From positions 1-12,223 of the forward strand of contig NZ_JAIVFR010000082.1 in NCBI RefSeq assembly GCF_020829685.1: 12,223 nt of DNA, in the 5' to 3' direction. Positions 1 to 7,016 of the stretch are shown here, piece by piece (within the stretch, counting starts at the first letter, position 1; every line of letters starts with the position of its first letter). Under the pieces are notes generated by a model. That model saw nothing but the letters and a program-made list of their open reading frames with translations. It was not told the origin of the DNA and made no database searches. The translations under genes were made by a program, and so were the position numbers. Origin of the DNA: Nostoc sp. CHAB 5715 (GTDB lineage Bacteria; Cyanobacteriota; Cyanobacteriia; Cyanobacteriales; Nostocaceae).

Positions 1-1040
1 GTCGAAACTATTTCAGTTCAAGGGTAAGCTTTTGTTTGTGGGTACTGTGTGAGATTGCTATTGCAGCTTGTGACTTGGCAGAACTACTAGGAAGTGCGAT
101 CGCCCTGCAACTTTTATTCGGTATTCCCTTGATATGGGGTGTGTGCATCACTGCGCTGGATGTCCTAATATTGCTATTCCTGCAACATAAAGGCTTTCGC
201 TATACAGAAGCCTTGGTAATAATGCTGGTAGCAACCGTAGGCTTCTGTTTCACAGCAGAAATTCTCTTCTCTCGACCTAATATGGGAGGGATTTTATTGG
301 GATATCTGCCCAAGAAAGAAATTTTACAAAATCCAGAAATGCTCTACATTGCGATTGGCATTTTAGGCGCAACAGTAATGCCTCACAACTTATATTTACA
401 CTCCTCTATTGTGCAAACCCGTGATTGGCAACCTAATACTGAAAAAAGATGGGAAGCAATTAAGTTTGGCACAATTGATTCAACTTTTGCTCTATCGTTA
501 GCACTGTTTATCAACTCAGCAATTTTAATTGTATCTGCCGCCACATTTCATTTTTCTGGTAATCAGAATGTGGCAGAAATTCAAGAAGCTTACAAACTGC
601 TTTCACCATTGTTAGGTGTTAGTGCTGCTAGTGCCATCTTTGGGATTGCCTTACTTGCTTCTGGGCAAAGTTCGACACTAACTGCAACTCTAGCTGGGCA
701 GATTGTGATGGAAGGCTTTTTACAATTTCGCCTTCCATCCTGGTTACGGCGTTTAGTTACCCGTCTGCTTGCTATCATTCCAGCGTTGATTACAATTATT
801 ATCTTTGGGGAACATAGCACAAGCAGCCTCATAGTTCTTAGTCAAGTTATCCTTAGTTTGCAGTTACCCTTTGCAGTAATTCCATTGGTGATGTTTACGA
901 GTAACCGTCGCTTAATGGGAGAATTTGTGAATCCTTTGTGGCTCAAATCTCTAGCTTGGCTGGTCGCTATTGTTATCGTCGGGCTAAATGTTTGGTTGCT
1001 ATTACAAAGTACTTTGGTTTGGCTGGGTTTAAATCTCTAA
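1..1040 (+). CDS. mntH: NRAMP-family divalent metal (Mn/Fe) transporter MntH, 5' end outside window
   Basis: This inner-membrane, proton-coupled importer of Mn(II)/Fe(II) is cut by the window edge. The reading frame is open from base 3 (RNYFSSRVSF...), so the TTG at 36 is an internal Leu codon, not a start. About 345 residues are visible against a usual length near 430, so the TM1 DPGN metal-binding motif lies outside. Visible signatures are the AxDLAELLGSAIAL segment and, at 378-407, MPHNLYLHSS, the NRAMP TM6 motif whose Met binds soft divalent ions. The rest is a series of hydrophobic helices ending in LLLQSTLVWLGL. The stop is at 1038-1040. Family assignment is firm; Mn versus Fe preference cannot be read from sequence. 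It is the first of several metal-transport genes in the window. Confidence 0.93.
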   Translation, partial: RNYFSSRVSFCLWVLCEIAIAACDLAELLGSAIALQLLFGIPLIWGVCITALDVLILLFLQHKGFRYTEALVIMLVATVGFCFTAEILFSRPNMGGILLGYLPKKEILQNPEMLYIAIGILGATVMPHNLYLHSSIVQTRDWQPNTEKRWEAIKFGTIDSTFALSLALFINSAILIVSAATFHFSGNQNVAEIQEAYKLLSPLLGVSAASAIFGIALLASGQSSTLTATLAGQIVMEGFLQFRLPSWLRRLVTRLLAIIPALITIIIFGEHSTSSLIVLSQVILSLQLPFAVIPLVMFTSNRRLMGEFVNPLWLKSLAWLVAIVIVGLNVWLLLQSTLVWLGLNL

Positions 1041-1094
1041 ATCTGTTTAAACCGCTTAGGATAGATCTAGTGGAGAACAATCCCGTGCCTCTGT

Positions 1095-1112
1095 CTTGAT
1101 ATATCTATCAAG
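1095..1112. promoter_or_regulatory. Perfect inverted repeat overlapping the Shine-Dalgarno of the TPR gene
   Basis: CTTGATATATCTATCAAG forms a 7-bp perfect stem around TATC. Its right arm shares AAG with the ribosome-binding sequence AAGGAG (1110-1115), which sits 11 bases before the ATG at 1127. It could be an operator for a dimeric repressor or an RNA hairpin that masks the ribosome site. The pairing is seen directly; the function is inference. Confidence 0.35.
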
Positions 1113-1126
1113 GAGAAAATCAAGCC

Positions 1127-1810
1127 ATGAAATATATTCGCAAAGCTGTTACTATACTAGGAATAACAACTAGCGTACTGAGTGGAATACCTGTTGCTGT
1201 CCATGCTGCACAGGAAGCACCAACACGCATCCAACAGATGAATTTTCAGGAATACCATAACCAGGGAGTGCAAAAGCTTGAGCAAGGCAACTTCAACGGT
1301 GCAATAGAGGATTTTAGTCGGGTAGTACAATTAAATCCCCGATACTACGAAGGTTTTTGCCTCAGAGGTTTAGCAAAGTCTCAATTAAAAGACTTTAAAG
1401 CAGCCGTTATCGACTTTGATCAAGCACTACGACTCAACCCCAACCATACAGATGCTTACAACGGTCGGGGAACTGCTCATGCGGAACTAGGAAGCATTGA
1501 AGCGGCTATTACGGACTTTAACCAGGTACTTAGAATTGATCCGAAGTCTGTAGATGGTTACTACAATAGGGGCTTTTTGAATTATAGACAGGGAAATCAC
1601 AAACTGGCGATCGCAGATTTTACCCAAGCACTACAAATCAACCCTAACTTAGCTGATGCCTACGGCAACCGAGGACTTTCTGAATATGCTTTAGGCGATC
1701 GCAAAAATGCCATTAATGATTTAGAGCAAGCTGCAAGTCTGTTTCAACGGCAAGGAGATACTCTTCGGTATCAGCAAACACAAGCTCTCCTTCAGCAGAT
1801 TCAGCCCTAA
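1127..1810 (+). CDS. Exported tetratricopeptide-repeat (TPR) protein
   Basis: A 227-residue protein starting at ATG 1127 behind AAGGAG. Residues 1-27 look like a Sec signal peptide: basic MKYIRK, hydrophobic core, cleavage near VHA27. The mature part is five consecutive 34-residue TPR units at about 41-74, 75-108, 109-142, 143-176 and 177-210. They have the usual pattern: G/A at helix-A positions, a G in the turn (QGNF, QGNH, LGDR), and units ending LNPN, IDPK or INPN. TPR stacks are protein-binding scaffolds, so a periplasmic or envelope-bound docking protein is likely; no partner can be read from the sequence. Many cyanobacterial TPR proteins have this form. It is separated from mntH by 86 bases and may have its own control site at 1095-1112. 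Confidence 0.88.
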   Translation: MKYIRKAVTILGITTSVLSGIPVAVHAAQEAPTRIQQMNFQEYHNQGVQKLEQGNFNGAIEDFSRVVQLNPRYYEGFCLRGLAKSQLKDFKAAVIDFDQALRLNPNHTDAYNGRGTAHAELGSIEAAITDFNQVLRIDPKSVDGYYNRGFLNYRQGNHKLAIADFTQALQINPNLADAYGNRGLSEYALGDRKNAINDLEQAASLFQRQGDTLRYQQTQALLQQIQP

Positions 1811-1829
1811 GTAATTCAAATAATTGTCA

Positions 1830-1868
1830 AACCCAACTTTTCAACAAACCTTACGGAATAGTTGGGTT
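1830..1868 (+). terminator. Putative stem-loop terminator after the TPR gene
   Basis: AACCCAACT (1830-1838) pairs perfectly with AGTTGGGTT (1860-1868) across a 21-base loop, 20 bases after the TPR stop, followed by a moderately T-rich tract (CAATTTTGTTA). The long loop and weak T-run make it a poor canonical intrinsic terminator. It also lies downstream of the minus-strand fragment at 2005-2220 and could serve both. Confidence 0.4.
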
Positions 1869-2004
1869 ATTCAATTTTGTTATCGAACTGTTGAGGAAAC
1901 GATAAGCTGCTTTAGCTCAATTTTTCCAGTTATTACTGCCATTTTGTGATTGAAAGACAATCATCTTCTGCATATTGCTGTGATCATTCCCTGCATATTA
2001 TTAA

Positions 2005-2220
2005 TTATGGGTGACCAATAACGGGGTGGGCTAACCCAGACAAAAACCCTTCAAAGAAATTAGACGGTATTTTACCACTAATGGCATGATGTGCTAAAGC
2101 TGGATGAGCAGCACTTAAAAGCCCTATGCAAGTTAAGAAGGCAATTCCTAAGTAAAACTTTGTTGAAGTTACCGTTGATGATTTTTGTTTGTAGTTATCA
2201 ACAAGCTGGATTTTTGACAC
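2005..2220 (-). pseudogene. N-terminal fragment of a HupE/UreJ-family metal permease
   Basis: The frame reads 71 residues from GTG at 2220, with GGGAGA (2227-2232) six bases upstream as a plausible ribosome site. Residues about 21-43 are a signal peptide with cleavage at ALA43|HH. They are followed by the HupE/UreJ opening: a His pair, then SNFFEGFLSGLAHPVIG. In intact members this continues as GLDH plus several transmembrane helices, about 200 residues in all. Here the frame stops two codons later (GHP-stop), and I found no HupE-like continuation in the next bases in the frames I checked. HupE/UreJ proteins are considered nickel/cobalt permeases. This copy keeps only the export signal and the first loop, so it is probably dead. 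A small secreted peptide cannot be excluded. Confidence 0.7.
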
Positions 2221-2907
2221 TGTGTATCTCCCAATACTAGAGTTTCAATAGATCAATAAACATCCCGACTCAGCAACCAAAGTGTGATAGTCGTTTAACA
2301 TTAAAGTCTCACTGTTAACGCTCGTAACTAACTCTTCCAGACCCGATGTAGCATTCAGACAATATCGGATTGTGTACAGTTGCACTGAGTATATTGGTAA
2401 TAAATTAATATTTTTTAACTACTTTATGCAAGTTTTCAACTCTCTTAACCACCCTTCAAAAAGATCCTTTTTGGGAATATGATATGGGGCAAAGATAGAG
2501 AGAATAGGTTAAAAACTATGCCCAATATATATCGCAACGTTCTCCAGTAACGGCTAACTGAGATAAGTTAACAATTTGGAAGGTTAAGGACTCAAAACAC
2601 CCCGAAAACCTGTTTCTCTGTAGAAAAAAGCGTCAGGCATAGGCTTTAAAGCCCTTGCTCCATAAGGCTTCCAAAATTACCTTCTAAATCGTGATTACAA
2701 TCTTCTGCTGGATTCCCATTGGAATTACCAATTGCGAATTGGATTGACTGTTGATGGTTTAGTAACAATTGCTAACCTGAAACTTCCACCTGTTGTCCCT
2801 AAAAATTTCATCTCAATTTCATCTTCATTTGGGAGAGTAGGTAAAGTACTTGATCTTTAAACTTACTTAGCTGCACAGCAAGCAGACATCCCTTAACGCG
2901 TTTAAAA
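2221..2907. other. 687-base intergenic region without a convincing gene
   Basis: AT-rich spacer between the divergent HupE fragment and the RND pump gene, so it should hold promoters for both. Visible structure: hairpin CAAAAAG/CTTTTTG around ATC (2457-2473); imperfect hairpin ATATGGGGCA (2482-2491) with TGCCCAATAT (2519-2528); perfect 12-bp palindrome GGCTTTAAAGCC (2642-2653); CCAATT/AATTGG around GCG (2728-2742); a direct repeat at 2804-2830 (listed separately). A frame open from 2666 to the stop at 2858-2860 (65 codons, no ATG, ending GRVGKVLDL) resembles nothing I recognise and is probably chance. No adaptor (CzcB) gene is present. Confidence 0.6.
2804..2830. promoter_or_regulatory. 11-bp-period direct repeat upstream of the RND pump gene
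   Basis: AATTTCATCT occurs at 2804-2813 and again at 2815-2824, followed by a partial third copy TCATTT. A period of one helical turn is what OmpR/PhoB-type response regulators bind. Cyanobacterial metal-efflux genes are often under such two-component control (CopR, NrsR). The start codon is 78 bases downstream of the repeat. The repeat is seen; the regulator is inferred, and none is encoded in the window. Confidence 0.3.
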
Positions 2908-5900
2908 ATGCTTAATTCTATTGTTAAATGGTCGATCGCTCAACGCTGGCTAGTAGTTATTGCTTCCATCCTCATATCTGTTTGGGGCTTTCGTGTCCTC
3001 ACACAAATGCCACTGGACGTGTTTCCCAGCTTTTCTCCGCCTCAAGTCGAAATTCAGACCGAAGCCCCTGGTTTAGCGCCAGAGGAAGTGGAGTCGCTGG
3101 TGACTCGTCCTATAGAAAGTACAATAAACGGAACTCCTGGACTTGAAGCTTTACGCTCTTCCTCTGCTGTAGGTCTTTCTGCTGTAAGAGCCACCTTCAG
3201 TTGGGATACGGACATTTATCGCGCCCGCCAAGCGGTGACGGAGCGGTTGCAACAAGCACGCAGTCAGCTACCGCAAGGCGTGGAAGACCCAGAAATTCTT
3301 CCCGTCAGTTCCGCTTTAGGATGGACTGTTAAATATGCCTTCACTTCTGAAACCACGCCTTTAATGGATGTATGGCGTATTGTCAACTGGCAAGTGAAAA
3401 ACCGCCTTCTGGCTGTCCGTGGTGTCAGTGATATCATCATATATGGTGGGGATGAGCGTCAGTATCAAGTACTGGTTAACCCAGATAAACTAAAAGCGTT
3501 TAATGTTACTCTCGATGATGTCACCAAAGCCGCCGCTGCCGCCAACGCTAATGCACCAGGAGGATTTTTAATTACTCCAGACCAAGAAACATTGGTTAGA
3601 GGTGTGGGGCGGATTGAGTCTATCGAACAGCTAAAGAAATCAGTAATTAAAGCCCAAAATGGCACTCCAGTATTGTTAGAACAGGTTGCTGATGTACAAA
3701 TTGGCGCAGCACTCAAACGTGGTGACGGTAGTTTTGCTGGAAAAAAGGCAATTATTCTGACAGTTAACAAGCAACCAACTGCGGATACACCGTCAGTCAC
3801 GAAAGCAGTTGAGACGGCAATAGAGGAAATTAAAGCCGGTCTGCCAAAGGATGTCAAAATTACAACTACCTTTCGTCAAGAAGATTTTATTGAAGCCTCG
3901 CTCAAAAACGTTGAAGAAGCTTTGCGTGATGGCACTATCATCGTTTCCGTCATCCTGATTCTGTTCTTAATGAATTGGCGCACAGTCATCATTAGTTTGA
4001 GCGCTCTACCCGTGTCCTTATTACTGGGGATGATGATTCTCAACTGGACGGGACAAGGCATAAACACTATGACTTTGGGCGGACTAGTGGTAGCTATTGG
4101 TTCGGTAGTGGATGACGCAATCGTTGATATGGAAAACGTCTACCGCCGTCTGCGGGAAAACCAACTCGCTGGAAATCCCATCCCACCATTGCAAGTAGTC
4201 TTCAATGGTTCGGTGGAAGTGCGCGTTAGTGTTCTGTTTGCCACAATTATTATTGCCGTCGTCTTTGCACCGATTTTCGCCCTCTCTGGTGTGGAAGGCC
4301 GGATTTTTACACCGATGGGTTTAGCGTATCTACTATCAATTGCTGCTTCTACCTTGGTAGCGTTGACATTAACCCCAGCAATGTGCGCCCTACTGCTGGT
4401 GAATACAAGATTGCCAAGTACAGAAACCTGGTTAGAAAAACAAACGCATAAACTTTATAGTCCAGCTTTGAGGTTTTCTATTCGTCGCCCCAAAATTATT
4501 TTGATAACAGCGTTCGCTGGTTTTGTGGCTTCAATGGTAATTTTACTTGGTTTAGGGCAAGTTTTTTTACCAGAGTTTCAAGATCGTGCCCTCGTGGTTG
4601 CCGCCGTTCTCATGCCTGGTGAATCTCTAGAAGCTACTAATCAAACAGGGTTGGCGATAGAAGAAGCTTTGAAAAAAAATCCCGGAGTTGAAACCGCTCA
4701 ATTCCGCTCTGGACGTGCTCAAGGAGATACTGAGATAGCTGGCGTTAACGCTGGGGAACTTGATGTGCAGCTGAGTGAGGAGGGAGCAAAAGATCGAGAA
4801 GAAACAATTGAAATGATTCGTGAAGAATTTGAGAAAATTCCCGGTGTAGTTCCTAACATCGGTGGTTTTATTTCTCACCGAATGGATGAGGTACTGTCGG
4901 GGGTAAGAAGTGCGATCGCCGTGAAAATCTTCGGTACCGAGTTGGAGCAACTTCGTACCATTGGTCAACAAGTGCAATCAGCTATAAGTGAGGTTTCGGG
5001 TTTAGCAGACTTGCAACTAGAACCGCAAGTACCAATGAAACAAGTGCAAATTAAGTTTGACCGGAATGCAGCTGCTCGTTATGGCCTAACGATTGGGGAA
5101 TTATCAGAGACAGTAGAAACTGCACTCAATGGGCGAGTCGTTTCCCAAGTATTGGAACAGCAACAAACCTTTGACATGAATGTTTGGTTGCAAGAAAGCT
5201 ACCGTAATAATATAGAAATCATCCGTAATTTATTAGTTGATACACCCAACGGACAAAAAATTCCCTTAGCTCAAGTTGCCAAAATTGAATACAGTACCGG
5301 CCCCAATACCATCAACCGCGAGAACGTCTCTCGTTACATAGTTGTATCTACCAACGTAGCTGGGCGAGATTTGGGTTCTGTAATTAAGGATATTCGAGAC
5401 AGGGTTAAACAACAGGTACAATTACCACCTGGATATTTTATTGAATACGGCGGTCAATTTGAAGCCCAAGAGGGAGCAACAAAAACTTTACTTTGGGCTG
5501 GGGTATTAGCATTTGTAGCGATCGCAGTCATACTTTACTTTGCCGTCAAGTCAATTCCAGCAACCATCATGATTTTAATTAATTTACCCTTGGCGTTGAT
5601 TGGTGGTGTGGTTTCCATCGCCTTGACTGGCGGCATTGTTTCCGTAGCTTCAATGGTAGGATTTATTACTCTATTTGGTGTAGCAGCACGAAACGGACTT
5701 TTGTTGGTTGAAAACTACAATGCAAGGTTGGCAGAAGGACAACCTTTACGGCAGGTTTTGATGGAAGGTTCGATGGAACGCTTAGTTGCTATTTTGATGA
5801 CAGCGTTAGCATCGGCTCTAGGTATGGTGCCTTTGGTAATTGGTAGTGGAGCCGGAAAAGAAATTCTTCAGCCATTAGCTGTTGTGGTGTTAGGTGGTTT

Positions 5901-6027
5901 GTTTACCTCAACTGCTTTAACTCTGCTGGTGCTTCCGGCTTGCTATGTGCAATTTCGTAAGTTTCTGATTCCGAAAAAGACCACACCAATACAAAATATT
6001 GAAGTTACCCAAGGTTCAACTGTATGA
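2908..6027 (+). CDS. czcA: Heavy-metal efflux RND pump, CzcA/CusA family
   Basis: The 1039 residues are the normal full length for a proton-driven RND permease exporting metal ions across the envelope. TM1 is at about 12-30, followed by the RND pattern MPLDVFPSFSPPQVEIQT (34-51) and the first porter loop. The TM4 signature GSVVDDAIVDMENVYRR (398-414) holds the proton-relay acids D402/D403. A second periplasmic loop follows (about 550-850), then TM10 GVAARNGLLLVENY (924-937) and the terminal LTLLVLPACY. The SHRMDEVLSGVRSAIAVKIFG stretch (656-676) matches metal-type RND pumps. Where CusA, as I recall, has a Cu/Ag-binding Met (RIDM), this protein reads RMDE, which favours a divalent cation (inference). 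ATG 2908 has no strong Shine-Dalgarno, but MLNSIVKWSIAQRW is the usual N-terminus. No adaptor or outer-membrane channel gene is adjacent. Confidence 0.92.
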   Translation: MLNSIVKWSIAQRWLVVIASILISVWGFRVLTQMPLDVFPSFSPPQVEIQTEAPGLAPEEVESLVTRPIESTINGTPGLEALRSSSAVGLSAVRATFSWDTDIYRARQAVTERLQQARSQLPQGVEDPEILPVSSALGWTVKYAFTSETTPLMDVWRIVNWQVKNRLLAVRGVSDIIIYGGDERQYQVLVNPDKLKAFNVTLDDVTKAAAAANANAPGGFLITPDQETLVRGVGRIESIEQLKKSVIKAQNGTPVLLEQVADVQIGAALKRGDGSFAGKKAIILTVNKQPTADTPSVTKAVETAIEEIKAGLPKDVKITTTFRQEDFIEASLKNVEEALRDGTIIVSVILILFLMNWRTVIISLSALPVSLLLGMMILNWTGQGINTMTLGGLVVAIGSVVDDAIVDMENVYRRLRENQLAGNPIPPLQVVFNGSVEVRVSVLFATIIIAVVFAPIFALSGVEGRIFTPMGLAYLLSIAASTLVALTLTPAMCALLLVNTRLPSTETWLEKQTHKLYSPALRFSIRRPKIILITAFAGFVASMVILLGLGQVFLPEFQDRALVVAAVLMPGESLEATNQTGLAIEEALKKNPGVETAQFRSGRAQGDTEIAGVNAGELDVQLSEEGAKDREETIEMIREEFEKIPGVVPNIGGFISHRMDEVLSGVRSAIAVKIFGTELEQLRTIGQQVQSAISEVSGLADLQLEPQVPMKQVQIKFDRNAAARYGLTIGELSETVETALNGRVVSQVLEQQQTFDMNVWLQESYRNNIEIIRNLLVDTPNGQKIPLAQVAKIEYSTGPNTINRENVSRYIVVSTNVAGRDLGSVIKDIRDRVKQQVQLPPGYFIEYGGQFEAQEGATKTLLWAGVLAFVAIAVILYFAVKSIPATIMILINLPLALIGGVVSIALTGGIVSVASMVGFITLFGVAARNGLLLVENYNARLAEGQPLRQVLMEGSMERLVAILMTALASALGMVPLVIGSGAGKEILQPLAVVVLGGLFTSTALTLLVLPACYVQFRKFLIPKKTTPIQNIEVTQGSTV

Positions 6028-6046
6028 GGTAAAAACCTCATATTTT
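6023..6046 (+). terminator. Hairpin overlapping the czcA stop codon
   Basis: TATGAGGT (6023-6030) and ACCTCATA (6035-6042) pair perfectly around AAAA, followed at once by TTTTCT. The stop codon TGA (6025-6027) lies in the left arm. A short stem, tetraloop and T-run resemble a compact intrinsic terminator, so the lipoprotein gene may be transcribed separately or by readthrough. Confidence 0.45.
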
Positions 6047-6072
6047 CTGGAGCTGATAACGCCGTATCTTTA

Positions 6073-6142
6073 CCTGCTCCTTGTTAACTGGTTTGTACCA
6101 TTTCACTTTCAGGTTGCTACAAATAAGCAGCAAGGGAGCAGG
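6073..6142. repeat. Imperfect inverted repeat in the czcA-lipoprotein spacer
   Basis: CCTGCTCCTTG (6073-6083) is complementary to CAAGGGAGCAGG (6131-6142) with one bulged G, across a 47-base loop. It could form a leader RNA structure upstream of the lipoprotein gene or be a degraded palindromic repeat. No other copy was noticed in the window. Confidence 0.3.
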
Positions 6143-6155
6143 CGGCAAAGGAGGA

Positions 6156-6269
6156 ATGATTTGTAGCTGTAATGCGTGTAAATTGGTATTTAGGACTATT
6201 TTTCTATGTTTTTGCCAACTGTTCAGATACCAAATTGTGTTTCAATTACTAACAAGTGATGAGGAGTGA
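6156..6269 (+). CDS. Possible 37-residue Cys-rich small protein (speculative)
   Basis: ATG 6156 to TGA 6269 encodes 37 residues with five cysteines (positions 3, 5, 8, 18 and 20: CSCNAC and LCFC), ending in SDEE. The stop lies four bases before the lipoprotein ATG, so translational coupling is conceivable. GGAGG sits only one base before the ATG, too close for a good ribosome site, and no family is recognised. A Cys cluster in a metal-export neighbourhood is suggestive, but this may well be noncoding. Confidence 0.15.
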   Translation: MICSCNACKLVFRTIFLCFCQLFRYQIVFQLLTSDEE

Positions 6270-6273
6270 ACCC

Positions 6274-6819
6274 ATGAAATCATTAAAATTAGGTTTGGTT
6301 GCTTTTACAAGTATAGGATTACTTTTCTTGGGAGCTTGTAATGGCGGAAGCCAAGAAAATAATTCAAATAGTAACACGGAATCTACTACAAATACAGCAG
6401 CAAATACCTCAAAAACCGAAGCTACTAAATCAGGTGATTCATCCAAACAACATGATGAGAAAGACCATTCTCATAAAAACGATGAATCACAAGAAGGTAA
6501 AGAACATTCACACGGTGGTCAAGTTGTTGAATCAGGTCAATATCATTTAGAGTTAGTCACAGAAAAAGAAAATAAAGGAACTCATTTAGATTTTTATTTG
6601 AAAAAAGGCGAGAAGCATGAGGTAGTTTCTAATGCTCAAGTGACAGCTGCAATTCAACTACCAGATGGGAAACAAAAGTCGGTACCTCTTGCCTATAACG
6701 CTGATGGTAAACTCTACGAAGCAGAAGTATCAGAACAAGCAACTGGTCAATATCAGGTGAAAATTACTGCGGATGTCGGCGGTGAAAAGCTAAACGGTCG
6801 GTTTAATTTTAATCAATAG
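6274..6819 (+). CDS. His-rich periplasmic metal-binding lipoprotein
   Basis: I start at ATG 6274 because GAGGAG (6261-6266) lies seven bases upstream and it gives a clean lipoprotein signal: MKSLKLG, hydrophobic core, lipobox LGAC with acylated Cys22. Starting at the in-frame GTG 6256 would add six residues with no benefit. The protein is 181 residues. Residues 23-59 are a low-complexity Asn/Ser/Thr tether; 60-82 are His- and acid-rich (HDEKDHSH, EHSHGG). Residues about 81-181 form a beta-type domain (GQYHLELV, HLDFYL, VTAAIQLPDG, GQYQVKITAD, LNGRFNF), like the small heavy-metal-binding domains attached to some cyanobacterial RND adaptors. Probable role: binding or delivering metal at the membrane for the upstream pump. 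The role is inferred from context; the lipoprotein call is strong. Confidence 0.8.
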   Translation: MKSLKLGLVAFTSIGLLFLGACNGGSQENNSNSNTESTTNTAANTSKTEATKSGDSSKQHDEKDHSHKNDESQEGKEHSHGGQVVESGQYHLELVTEKENKGTHLDFYLKKGEKHEVVSNAQVTAAIQLPDGKQKSVPLAYNADGKLYEAEVSEQATGQYQVKITADVGGEKLNGRFNFNQ

Positions 6820-6837
6820 CAAGTTTGTCTTGCTTGC

Positions 6838-6895
6838 GGGACAGTTATGTTTCAAATGAGCTTATTTCATTATTTAACTACTGTCCCTAATTTTA
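6838..6895 (+). terminator. Stem-loop terminator after the lipoprotein gene
   Basis: GGGACAGT (6838-6845) pairs perfectly with ACTGTCCC (6880-6887), followed by TAATTTTATA. The 34-base loop contains a second small stem (AATGA/TCATT). The position 19 bases after the stop suits transcription termination. Confidence 0.5.
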
Positions 6896-6955
6896 TAAAA
6901 AACAATAGTCTACTGCTTGTATGTTAATAGGCAAAGTTCAAAACTAGGATAATTC

Positions 6956-6984
6956 TTGTTATTAAGATAGAAGAAAGATATAGA
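6956..6984 (+). promoter_or_regulatory. Candidate sigma70-type promoter for the CDF gene
   Basis: TTGTTA (6956-6961) and TATAGA (6979-6984) are separated by 17 bases, each two mismatches from the -35 and -10 consensus. Transcription would start near 6991, giving a leader of about 25 bases before ATG 7017. Position fits well, between the preceding terminator and the start. Confidence 0.4.
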
Positions 6985-7016
6985 AATCCTATTTTATTTT
7001 TTAAAAGCTGATAGTC

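Noticed and set aside
36-38. TTG as the start of the NRAMP gene
   Set aside because: The frame is open upstream to base 3 and encodes NRAMP-like residues, so this is an internal Leu.
2666-2860. 65-codon open frame ahead of czcA
   Set aside because: No start codon, no recognisable family, and a length well within chance for six frames of this region.
4627-4977. Minus-strand frame of 116 residues within czcA
   Set aside because: Shadow of the strongly conserved RND reading frame; composition is not protein-like.
6256-6258. GTG as the lipoprotein start
   Set aside because: It would overlap the ribosome site GAGGAG and put six extra residues before an ideal lipoprotein signal beginning at 6274.
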